Assembly (NCBI GenBank): GCA_035048485.1 | Contig: CM068583.1 | Coordinates: 42,887,542-42,951,541, forward strand | Source: Pteria penguin | Taxonomy: Eukaryota > Mollusca > Bivalvia > Pterioida > Pteriidae | Direction: 5' to 3' | DNA length: 64,000 bases | Shown here: in pieces, positions 54,500 to 64,000 of the stretch | How the letters are laid out: the number at the start of each line of letters is the position of its first letter | Numbering within the stretch: the first letter of the stretch is position 1 | The notes under the pieces: model-generated | Told to the model about the DNA's origin: nothing | What the model saw: only the letters and a program-made list of their open reading frames with translations | The model's database searches: none | Translations under genes and position numbers: made by a program

Positions 54500-55035
54500 A
54501 CACTAAATTTGAAAATTATAGCTTTCTATTTAGTCAAATAATCATAATTTTACTTCAATTCTTCGCTTAAATTGCATTATTTGATATAAGTATTATGTTC
54601 AATTAATATGAAGAACCAAAAAAAAAATTTTTTGTTTGGCCTTTATCGAGATCACAGATGGCGCTATCGTCGGAATTACAACACTAATTGGGACCAAAGT
54701 ATTAGGGCACCATTCCAAAGAAGTGCCTCATTAATACAAGTAATACTTTGATGACATTTTGATAACCATAATGAACTAACTTGTATATAGCTGGAGTGTT
54801 TGTTGCATATATATAAGCAGTCAGATGGATTTATGAAACTTCCACTTTGAAATTTGAATCGGAAAGTAAGCCGTCGAAATAAGGACACTCGAGGATATAA
54901 AATTGTTTAAATGTTAATTTCTACAAGTTGCCAGAGAGCAGGGGCTTCTCCGGAATGAAATGGCACTCCCTCAATCTCTACAAGCAATCTACCGATTATC
55001 TGTGTAACATGATCATGGAAATGGTAGAGGTTGTA
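54500..55035. other. Unassigned stretch
   Basis: AT-rich; nothing recognised. Confidence 0.5.
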
Positions 55036-55042
55036 AAAAAAT

Positions 55043-55798
55043 TATTCATTCTAGAGTTAACCAAAACATTAATCCGGGATCTTTACCCTTCCCTCCTTCA
55101 ATTCTAAAGTTCACCAAACCATCATTCTGGTATCTTTATCCTCCTCTCCTTCCATTCTAGAGTTTACCATAACATTATCGCGGAATTCTTAACCTCCTTC
55201 CTTTCATTCTAGAATTTACCAAACATTATTCCTTGATCTTTATATACCTTCCCCTCCTTCCATTCTAGAGTTTACCAAAAATTATTCCGTGATCTTTACC
55301 ACCTCTCCTTACATTTTAGAGTTCACGAAAAACACGATTCTTTACCATCTCCTCCTTTCATACTAGAGTTTACAAAAACATAAGTCAGGGATATTTACTC
55401 TGCCCTCCTTCCATTCTAGAGTTTAGAAAAACATTAATCCGAGATCTTTACCCTCCCCTCCTTCCGATTTAGAGTTTAACAAAATCATTATTCCGGGATC
55501 TTTACCCTCCCCTCCTTTCAATCTAGAGTTTACCAAAACATTAACCCGAGATCTTTACCCTCCCCTCCTTCCATTTTCGTCCGGCATCTTTTTCATCCCC
55601 TTCTTCCATTCTAGAGTTAACCAAAACATCATTCCGGCATCTTTAACCCCGCCCCCTCCTTCCATTCTAGAGTTTACCAAAACATCATTCCGGCATCTTT
55701 ACCCTCCCCTCCTACCATTCTAGAGTTTATCAAAACATCATTCCGGGATCTTTACCCTCCCCTTCTTCCATTCTAGTGTTTACCACAAACATCATTTT
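55043..55798. repeat. 53-bp minisatellite, about 14 units
   Basis: The unit is TTCCATTCTAGAGTTTACCA with AAACATTATTCCGGGATCTT and TACCCTCCCCTCC. The spacing is 53 bp at most junctions (54, 56 and a truncated 35-bp unit are exceptions). The CT-rich part is strand-asymmetric, so one strand is pyrimidine-rich throughout. Confidence 0.95.
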
Positions 55799-55799
55799 A

Positions 55800-57370
55800 A
55801 TCAATCCTAATGATTGGATTTTTTTCCTCTTCTTTTTGTAGAATGGAAATTCTTGACCACAAAGTCTCTCCTCTTGTTTCTTTAAAATTTAGTGAATGCC
55901 ATATTCGTAGTCGAAGTGTATTCATTAACGTACCAAATATGGTCGAGCATGCTTGCATATATACGTGTATATTTCATTTCTAATAGCCGTAGTGTGCAGT
56001 TCCTGTTTAGAATATTCCATAATGCTGTGCAGATAGACTTATGTGTAGAGCATATGTACGTGAATGGCTCAGCACAATTGTTTACTTTGTACACGTGCTT
56101 AATCTTTTAGAGATGAATATACATGTAATATTATCCCTGTCAGTGTTGTGATAAAATATTTGTAATAAAATGGGCTTACCGTTGTTGAAAATGAGTTATT
56201 AAGCTCTTGGTCGGCTGTGGACTTTGTAGATGGCTGTTCAAAGTGGACTCAGTGTGTTGGTTGATTGCTATTGCGTTTCTCTCTTTTTACAACTAATAAG
56301 TACATATGTCATGTTATCCATTGTAAAATGTTCTTTCGTTTGATTTGCAGGTACACTTGGAAACAATACTTGTATAAATATACTCAGTAACCAGGCACTA
56401 CTACTCGATTACATATGTTCCAATGAAATATTGAATACTCAAATCCTTAAGAAAAGTCACATTGACTTTTGTTCAGTTTTTATACGCCTGTCGTTCTGGG
56501 CCATAACTTTTGAATCCCTAACCTTATCAACTTTATGATTATTAGAAATGTTCATTATGGAGAGGCAGTGTGTCATAAGCTTGAACCGAGTTCGTAAGGT
56601 CAAGGTCACAGTGCATATGGTGGGAAAACCTTGTCCAGTCAAGACTTTTTACTCTGCCCCCTCCCCCCTTTCTCTGGGGGAAAGACGAGCCCGGGCTCGT
56701 TTTCCGATGGGAAAATCTGTGCGAGGGAACGATTTAGTTTTGCGCGAGTTGCCTATCTTGTTTCTATTTCCGGTCAGCTCGTTTTCTTGAAAAGCGCTCG
56801 AAACAGTCTCGGACTTATGTAGATATTAAACTGAAATTTTGGCAAGTACATATCAAAAGGTTACAGAGTAATGTGAAGTTTTCGTAGTGATTGACTCATT
56901 TTTTTTTTGCCAAGCAGCGATCCTTGACTGAGAAAATTGCTTAGAAATGTCTAGTTTTCTTGGCTGTTTCTTCAGATATTGGACCGACAGTTGGCATGTA
57001 AGTACAGATCAATAAGTTGCAGAGCAAGTGAAGCTTTTAATGATTAACGTAATTGTTGCAGTTTCTTCACTTAAAAAACTTCAGATTTCCAGACTCTTTA
57101 AGCATGCCGTAATATATGTACGTCATTGGAACAACCTTTTTAAGGGTTGTCTCCGTGGCGTGACGTTATATGCGGCATGCTTTGTAGGCTAGGCGAAGCC
57201 GCCGCACGGTTTAAATTTACTACATATATAACAAATGCACCTACATGGACGTCCGCTGGTGTCGAGGGTGTGATATCCCCACCTCGGAACAGAGCCACGT
57301 GCAATCAATTTCAAATTATTTGTTTGTTTTTTTTTTTTTGTTTCGTTTTGTTTTGTTTTTTTTTTATAGC
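55800..57370. other. Unassigned stretch
   Basis: No supported gene. A 16-bp palindrome ACGAGCCCGGGCTCGT lies at 56685-56700 next to a CT-rich run. Slightly GC-richer text at 57140-57300 is unassigned. A T-run lies at 57326-57365. Confidence 0.45.
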
Positions 57371-57374
57371 TGAA

Positions 57375-57770
57375 ATAAATGCATCGTCGAAATGTTCTTT
57401 ATATAAACATATTATTGATCACGTTACATTACAGCCTTATTTGACCAAACCTATTTATATGCAAAGAAACATATTAACAGATTATTGAGACTGGGCGATA
57501 TAAAAATATACCTGTTGAAAGACGTTTATGTTATATTTATAAATTAGGCATAGAGGACGAGTTTCATTTTATTTTGAAATGTCCCGCTTTTGAAAACATA
57601 AGAATTAAATATTTGAAAAACTTTTATTAAAGAAAACTCTCCGTCTTCAAATTAGTTCAACTCCTGAGTTCCAATAACACAAAGGAACTTTGCAATTTTG
57701 GTAAATTTCTAAAGTGTGCTGTCAAAATTAGAAGTACTTTAAGTCATAATGAAGATTTTAGTCACATTTT
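57375..57770 (+). pseudogene. LINE C-terminal fragment
   Basis: SSKCSLYKHIIDHVTLQPYL (about 57380-57440) and RRLCYIYKLGIEDEFHFILK-CPAF (about 57520-57590) show the C-terminal Cys/His region of a LINE protein (CxxxK..EDEFHF.L.CP). KFLKCAVKIRS near 57705-57740 fits the tail seen in the 14-kb LINE end. Stops at 57487 and 57628 and a frame change break it. 5'-truncated. Confidence 0.75.
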
Positions 57771-58185
57771 TGACCGGATTGCAAAGCAATTCCGGTCTAT
57801 TATTGGCGAAATCCATCTGTCCGTCCGTCCATCCGTCCGCACGGCGTCAACATTTTGCATTGAGCATTTGCGTTTAGCTTGGTTTCTTTCATACCCTAAA
57901 GGGTACTTATGTCAAAGTTGGTAGGTTTGTAGATACTTGAATGTTCCATCCAACCAATACAAAAATTTAGTGACCTTGACCTTGACTTTACCCTTCAGTG
58001 AACACACACTGTTTTTTGCCTTTAGGGTGACCACTTGCATACATGTATTGTTAATGTTAATGCAAAGCAATTCCGGTCTATAAATTAGCAAAATCTGTCC
58101 GTCCGTCCGTCTGTCTGTCCGTCCGTCCGGCGTCAACATTTTGCGTTTAGCATTTGCAATCCGGTCATACCGTCCTTGACGGTTT
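57771..58185. repeat. Dispersed repeat with GTCCGTCCGTCC and hairpin start
   Basis: GACCGGATTGCAAAGCAATT-CCGGTC (57772-57797) is a hairpin with one bulge. Two copies of the CAAAGCAATTCCGGTCTAT block occur (57784 and 58062), each leading into GTCCGTCCG repeats and GGCGTCAACATTTTGC. The end GCAATCCGGTCATACCG mirrors the start. Likely one repeat family with an internal duplication. Confidence 0.75.
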
Positions 58186-58189
58186 CTTG

Positions 58190-58655
58190 TGTAGTTATAT
58201 ATTGTACTCTATTTGACATATAAACATATCTATATTTTGAATTAATGTGATGTATAAATTCATTATGTTGACCTTGACATTATACTATATTATTGTTGCT
58301 TATTATATATTTGTATTTCTATTGAAATTGAAAATGTTTTCTTAAGTACCTAAAAAAGTCTAAAAATAGCTAATTATAATTATTACATGGCTTGTACACG
58401 ATTAACTTTAGAATTAAACCCGTCAAAGGCATATATATCAATAATGTTTTATAACTTTCTGAAAATTGCTGCAATTACCATCTATAGCGAAATAAAAAGT
58501 CTGGCCGTTTTAACTATGATATATATAGTGAATAAAAAGCTGGGCCGTTTTACCTATCATATATATAGTGATATAAATTTTGGCCGTTTTAGTAGTGGAT
58601 TTGGCCGTTTTGGTGTGGGCCATTTTATTTTTGGGCCGTTTTGACCATACACCGT
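58190..58655. other. AT-rich stretch with a loose GGCCGTTTT repeat
   Basis: GGCCGTTTT recurs six times between 58503 and 58640, with TATATATAGTGA between some copies. The 85-codon frame here is a product of this repeat. Confidence 0.55.
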
Positions 58656-58659
58656 TTAC

Positions 58660-59180
58660 CTAGTTTTTACCTCAACTGAGCCTTAGGCTATGTGAGCTGT
58701 TATCATAGCGTGTTGACAACTTCTCGAGAACCACTAAAGGGAATTTGATGCAACTTGGTAAGCATGAAGTACTCATAGTCCCATACAAGGGATGTTTTTA
58801 ACCAGATCCATCGACAGCGAGAGCAAAAGTAGGTAACAGAGGTACCCTTGTTTGACAAACTTGTCTATTTTTTGTTATCATATGTATGATAAGAACTTAC
58901 AATGAAATATTTTTTCAACAGCTCAATCTTAAGATATTTTTTATTTAAAAAAGGGGTGGGTGGGTGGTATTCACATTTTCTTCTTTATTCTTATGTACTG
59001 TGTGAAGGAATTACATGTAGATGAAGTTTGGAAGAAATGAAATACTTATGACCCCCCATTAAATTTACCTTTTTGTCTAGATCTCTCAACAGGTGGTACC
59101 CATTAACTTATTTGGGCAGAATTATGTACCTTGGACTTCGATCATTTCTGAGAAATCAATAGTTTTCTTGACTTGCCTCA
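58660..59180. repeat. Diverged relative of the CTCACCTGAG dispersed repeats
   Basis: TACCTCAACTGAGCCTTAGG with CTATGTGAGCTGTTATCATA resembles the start of copy B at 37198, and GATGCAACTTGGTAAGCATGA with AGTACTCATAGTC holds the same position as TTGGATCAAACGTTGTAT there. A related but different subfamily. Confidence 0.5.
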
Positions 59181-59745
59181 TTACAAATATTCAATTGTAA
59201 TTGGTATGTATGTAGACATTTGATAGGTTGTAGAGTTCGTATTTAATAACTCCTTTCACACTCGCCAACACACAGGACTTTCAGTCCTTTGATATTTTTT
59301 TTACTCCTCAGATAGGTTGTACAGGCTGGAATGTCTGTCTAATATTGTCCGGTATCCTGATTTACTATATATTACAGCCAGCACAGTTGCTTGCTGCAAG
59401 TTTGAAGCCTTTCTGGTTTGTGAAATACGATCTCAATTTTTTGTCATGTCTTGGGGGGGGGGGGGGGGGGGGGTTAAAAACAGGGTCGGTCGGGTTATAG
59501 TTAACACAATTATTTTTTTAGGCCTAATGTATAAAGCTAACAGTACTGAGATAGGTTACGACCGATTGAACATTGTCTTAAGGTACATAATGTATAAAGC
59601 TAACAACACTGAGATAAGTTATGGTCGAATGAACACTCTCGTATGGTACATGACCGAATGGAATTGTCGTAAGGTGCGTAATGTATAAAGCTAACGGCAC
59701 TGAGATAAGTTATGACTGATTGGATATTGTGGTAAGGTACATAAT

Positions 59746-60634
59746 CAGGGGCGGATCCAGAACTTCATGTGCCGGGGTTGGGGGTCACCTCACAAATGAG
59801 GCCCGAACAGCCGAATGGGGAGGGTATGGGAGGGTCCGTCCCTCCCATAGGTGGGGGTTCGGGGGCCTGCCCCGAGAAAATTTTGCAAAAATGAGGCAAA
59901 ATAGTGCAATCTAGTGCTCTTTTTTGTGATCCAGATTTTCAGTTTGAGGAGGCGTAAAACTCGGCGCGGGGACTAGGGACTGCCTATAGGTCCCCGGTGG
60001 ATGCAGGGTAGATCCTTGGTATGGGAAACAAGGTGCAAAGTCCCCCTCCACGGAAGCTCCTGTATTTGAGACTTTTGGAGATACAAAATACGTTGTGAAA
60101 ATAAACTATTCTAGAAATGGCTATAAGTGAAATCTATCTTGTACATCGCGTAGCATCAGTACAAGCGTTTCAAAAATTTGTACTGAAGCTACACGATGTA
60201 CAAGACGTATTTGAGTAAAATTGTATGGATAAGTAAAATCCATCTTGTACAGCGCGTAGATTCAAACATTTGTAACATTTGCTACACGATGTACAAGTAG
60301 CCATACGATTTTACTCGCCTGAGGCAAAGTGGCCAATCATTTGTGCGCTGGATATTAATTTGGATTGCGCCTATATTTTGTTTCCCTCTGGAATATATTA
60401 TGGATCTTAACGGGGATCAGGGGAGATTTATCATGAAACTGATCGTGAGTGAAGTGAGTCAATGATTTTTTTTTTCAACTGCAGATTTAAAGAAATATGA
60501 GAGAATAACTGGAAATTTTTGAAATTTAAGACAGAATGCAGTAAAATAAGCCCTAAAATAGACTATGGTGCCCCCTTCGACGGGCACTGCCGGGGGGGGG
60601 GGGGGCACGTGCCCCCCGGCTGGATCCGCGCCCG
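59746..60634. mobile_element. 889-bp hAT-like non-autonomous element
   Basis: It begins CAGGGGCGGATCCAG (59746-59760) and ends CTGGATCCGCGCCCG (60620-60634), imperfect inverted ends. The flanks are ATAAT on both sides, inside the 63-bp repeat unit (TACATAAT|ATATAAAGC), so a target duplication of 5 to 8 bp is possible but degraded. Inside are CCCC/GGGG-rich ends and two hairpins (60138-60204 and 60213-60316). No transposase frame. The tandem array gives the empty site directly. Confidence 0.82.
60138..60316. repeat. Two tandem hairpins with shared arm sequence
   Basis: Hairpin 1: CTTGTACATCGCGTAGCATC (60138-60164) with its complement at 60178-60204. Hairpin 2: CTTGTACAGCGCGTAG (60244-60259) with CTACACGATGTACAAG (60282-60297), extended by GAGTAAAATTGTATGG (60213-60228) against CCATACGATTTTACTC (60301-60316). 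The repeated CTTGTACANCGCGTAG motif links the two. Confidence 0.88.
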
Positions 60635-60889
60635 ATAATATATAAAGCTAACAGCTCAGAGATAAGTTATGACTGATTGGACATTGTCGTAAGGTCCATA
60701 ATGTATAAAGCTAACGGCACTGAGATAAGTAATGACTGATTGGACATTGTCGTAATGTACATAATATATAAAGCTAACAGCACTGAGATAAGTAATGACT
60801 GATTGGACATTGTGGTAAGGTTCATAATATATAAAACTAAAAGCACTGAGATAAGTAATGACTGATTGGACATCTATGAGTCTGGAATT

Positions 60890-61565
60890 TTAGATCAGTT
60901 TTACTTATTTTAGTCACTTTTTTCGTTTGACATACATTGTGTTCTAAAATCTTATTTTTCTATTCTGTCTGTTTATCCAAGATAAAGTTGTATCGCCTAG
61001 ATATGACAATTAGAAAAATTATCTTTGCATGTTTCTTGTCATTCATATATTCTGCATTCTGCTCTACCGCCGATTTGCTTCAAATATCCATTGGGCAACG
61101 TACTGTATCATCAATTTTCACGATAAAACGATAATACTGTGGTGGTTACATTAGAATATCAAACAGCACCTAGTTGATTGCTTGGCTTTTGTGCAGTCGC
61201 CCCTTTAAATGGAGGGAATAAAGGACTGTCGGGCCTACACATGTATGTGCTGGTAAGTCACAAGCCCATTTTAAACTCTACCACATCGCTAGATTCTATT
61301 GTTTGTCTACCGAGTTCGACCTGATTCCCACTCTGAGCATAGATGTTACAGTGCTCTTTGTTCCGTAGTCTTCAATGACAAACAATACAACTCTCCTTTA
61401 CAAAATCCCTTTCTTTGTTGGAGTCCATCTGTTCTACACAGTACGGGTATACTGCATTATTCGTCTTCCTAGTATAGGTAGTCCTGTAACAGTGTTCCTC
61501 GATGTATTAGCGCTGCGTTGGTGAATAGCATTGATTTTATTTGCTTTCTTTGGTGTGTTGTCTGT
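60890..61565. other. Unassigned stretch
   Basis: AT-rich, then mixed composition. The 65-codon frame at 60937-61134 has no recognised motif. Confidence 0.5.
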
Positions 61566-61569
61566 ATTA

Positions 61570-62150
61570 GGCATTCAGATTAAACTAAACCCAAGTCTTT
61601 TTGAAGGACATTGGATTCCTCCATCCATGTTGTAGATGTTATGACCTTGGCAGTTTGTTTACATCCACGTCGGATAGAATGGCCGAGGACCGAGCCCTGG
61701 GGCCCACCGGATGCCCTTTGCATAAGACTTCCAGGTTGCATTGTTGGGGTCAACTGGCTATCCACTGAAGAATCATGCCTCTGAAACAGTAATTCTTGTA
61801 TTTATGGCGAAGTCATTGGCGTAGGACTTCAGTTGAAAACCTCGGAGAAATCAAACAAGACATAATGGACTGAATTTAAGCTATGTGCCAGCTCCTGGAT
61901 TGTCATGACCATTGATTCTCACATGATCTCTTTTTACAGAATCCGTGTTGATATTCGGAAAGAATGTTAAGGTTCACCAAGCGAGCTATAATAGTGCCGT
62001 GCTGTACATGTTCCATGATATTGAATGTAACAGGAGTACGTGACACCGGCCTGTAATTTGATGTCAGTAATATGCAAAAATGTGGGTAAGTATCCATCTT
62101 GAGCAGCTGCCTCGTTGACCACATTCGTCTGCATCTATTCATTAGTCCTG
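61570..62150 (-). pseudogene. LINE reverse transcriptase relic
   Basis: Minus strand: SNYRPVSRTPVTFNIMEHVQ (about 62000-62060) and LNILSEYQHGFCKKRSCE (about 61915-61970) are fingers motifs of CR1/Jockey-type reverse transcriptases. GGPQGSVLG (about 61680-61707) is the (S/G)xPQGSVLG motif. The stretch between, where the first Asp motif belongs, is degraded, and nothing after the PQG motif is recognised. It ends close to the satellite. Confidence 0.75.
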
Positions 62151-62224
62151 GTGTGTTGATAAAGAATATGACTAAAATGTTGATATATCCTGCTGGAAAT
62201 GTAATAATTTGGTTAATCTGGTGT

Positions 62225-64000
62225 TATGTCTTGTATTTACTGGCATCCAGATAGCAATAACTATGTCTGTATCTAATCAATGACACGTAGGATTGTATTT
62301 ACTGACAACTAGATAGTGGTTACTTTGTCTGTGTCTAGTTCTAGTAGTAGGCTAATGGCAAGTACGCTTGTATTTACTTGCATGCAGACAGTGCCCTCAT
62401 CTAGTTAATGGCTCGTAGACTCGTATTTACTGGCATCTACACAGTGGTTACTGTGTCTTTGTCTAGTTAATGGCTCGTAGACTCGTATTTACTGGCATCT
62501 ACACAGTGGTTACTGTGTCTTTGTCTAGTTAATGGCTCGTAGACTCGTATTTACTGACATCTACACAGTGGTTACTGTGTCTTTGTCTAGTTAATAGCTC
62601 ATAGACTCGTATTTACTGGCATCTACACAGTGGTTACTGTGTCTGTGTCTAGTTAATGGCACGTAGACTCGTATTTACTGACATCTACACAGTGGTTACT
62701 GTGTCTTTGTCTAGTTAATGGCTCGTAGACTCGTATTTACTGACATCTACACAGTGGTTACTGTGTCTGTATCTAGTTAATTGCTCGTAGACTCGTATTT
62801 ACTGACATCTGCACAGTGGTTACTGTGTCTCTGTCTAGTTAATGGCTCGTAGACTCGTATTTACTGGCATCTACACAGTGGTTACTGTGTCTCTGTCTAG
62901 TTAATGGCTCGTAGACTCGTATTTACTGGCATCTACACAGTGGTTACTGTGTCTCTGTCTAGTTAATGGCTCGTAGCCTCGTATTTACTGCCATCCAGAT
63001 AGTGGTTACTTTGTCTGTGTTTTAATGGCTCGTAGACTCGTATTTACTGACATCCAGATAGTGGCTACTGTGTCTGTATCTAGGTAATGGCTCGTAGACT
63101 CGTATTTACTGGCATCCAGATAGTGGTTACTTTGTCTGTGTTTTAATGGCTCGTAGACTCGTATTTACTGACATCCAGATAGTGGTTACTGTGTCTGTAT
63201 CTAGGTAATGGCTCGTAGACTCGTATTTACTGCCATCCAGATAGTGGTTACTTTGTCTGTGTTTTAATGGCTCGTAGACTCGTATTTACTGACATCCAGA
63301 TAGTGGTTACTGTGTCTGTATCTAGTTAATGGCTCGTAGACTCGTATTTACTGCCATCCAGATAGTGGTTACTTTGTCTGTGTTTTAATGGCTCGTAGAC
63401 TCGTATTTACTGACATCCAGATAGTGGTTACTGTGTCTGTATCTAGGTAATTGCTCGTAGACTCATATTTACTGCCATCCAGATAGTGGTTACTGCGTCT
63501 GTATCTAGGTAATGGCTCGTAGACTCGTATTTACTGGCATCCAGATAGTGGTTACTGCGTCTGTATCTAGGTAATGGCTAGTAGACTCGTATTTACTGCC
63601 ATCCAGATAGTGGTTACTGCGTCTGTATCTAGGTAATGGCTCGTAGACTCGTATTTACTGGCATCCAGATAGACTAAGTGGTTACTGCGTCTGTATCTAG
63701 TTAATGACTCGTAGCCTCGTATTTACTGCCATCCAGATAGTGGTTACTGTGTCTGTATCTAGTTAATGGCTCGTAGACTCGTATTTACTGCCATCCAGAT
63801 AGTGGTTACTGTGTCTGTATCTAGTTAATGGCTCGTAGCCTCGTATTTACTGACATCCAGATAGTGGTTACTGTGTCTCTGTCTAGTTAATGGCTCGTAG
63901 ACTCGTATTTACTGACATCCAGATAGTGGTTACTGTGTCTGTATCTAGTTAATGGCTCGTAGACTCGTATTTACTGACATCCAGATAGTGGTTACTGTGT
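62225..64000. repeat. 62-bp satellite running off the window end
   Basis: The unit is GGCTCGTAGACTCGTATTTA with CTGACATCCAGATAGTGGTT and ACTGTGTCTGTATCTAGTTAAT. The spacing is 62 bp. The first units (62225-62400) are diverged; the rest are more than 90% alike by eye. Two subtypes exist: CTACACAG (62440-62960) and CCAGATAG (the rest). Between 62965 and 63450 a 121-bp dimer (62 + 59 bp) repeats about four times. About 28 units are visible; the array continues beyond 64000. Confidence 0.95.

Larger units (their letters stand above)
59530..60885. repeat. 63-bp minisatellite interrupted by an 889-bp element
   Basis: The unit is AATGTATAAAGCTAACGGCA with CTGAGATAAGTAATGACTGA and TTGGACATTGTCGTAAGGTACAT. 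The spacing is exactly 63 bp at 60722, 60785 and 60848. About four units lie before the insertion and four after. Twenty-one codons per unit give a repeating minus-strand frame; not a gene. Units right of the insert are the most alike. Confidence 0.93.

Overview
This window looks like intergenic DNA from a repeat-rich animal genome, most likely a mollusc and probably a bivalve. It is AT-rich, and I find no host gene I would defend and no operon or bacterial feature. The coding-like stretches are almost all decayed transposable elements. The mollusc call rests on three things: tRNA-headed SINEs with a TTGATTGATTGA-type tail, Penelope-like reverse transcriptase fragments of a kind common in marine invertebrates, and dispersed repeats with ends such as AGCTCACCTGAG. 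It is an inference; no species marker was seen.

Layout. 0-3.4 kb: two inverted Tc1/mariner transposase relics and a duplicated repeat. 3.7-5.5 kb: a 42-bp minisatellite. 7-14.4 kb: a hAT-like MITE, a LINE relic (10.5-12.2 kb), a 1.2-kb dispersed repeat and a second LINE 3' end. 15.4-18.8 kb: a foldback-type composite whose long inverted arms are built of 21-bp repeats. 20.5-25.3 kb: a ~140-bp minisatellite, a Penelope-like fragment, TA microsatellites, a MITE with a hairpin inside it, one unassigned 119-codon ORF and SINE pieces. 25.9-30.8 kb: a LINE split by a second LINE inserted in the opposite direction. 33.5-39.6 kb: an 85-bp repeat invaded by two SINEs, then a long dispersed repeat containing a third SINE with a 12-bp target-site duplication. 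40.6-43.8 kb: 45-bp and 26-bp minisatellites and microsatellites. 46-48 kb: a palindromic element inside a TA tract and a full-length SINE. 49.3-53.4 kb: the remnant of a Maverick/Polinton-type element (packaging-ATPase-like and integrase-like genes, divergent), broken by a Penelope-like insertion. 54.2 kb: a small PHD-finger-like ORF. 55-64 kb: 53-, 63- and 62-bp tandem arrays, an 889-bp hAT-like element inside the 63-bp array, and two LINE fragments. The 62-bp satellite runs off the window end.

The genes do not work together in a pathway. The biology here is a layered insertion history, and several nested insertions can be ordered from the sequence alone. The best leads for something undescribed are the foldback composite at 15.4-18.8 kb, the gene-like fragment that recurs at about 16.7, 18.0, 24.0 and 52.2 kb, and the tandem arrays whose periods cluster near multiples of 10.5 bp. 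Coordinates of repeat boundaries are approximate unless a target-site duplication is given.
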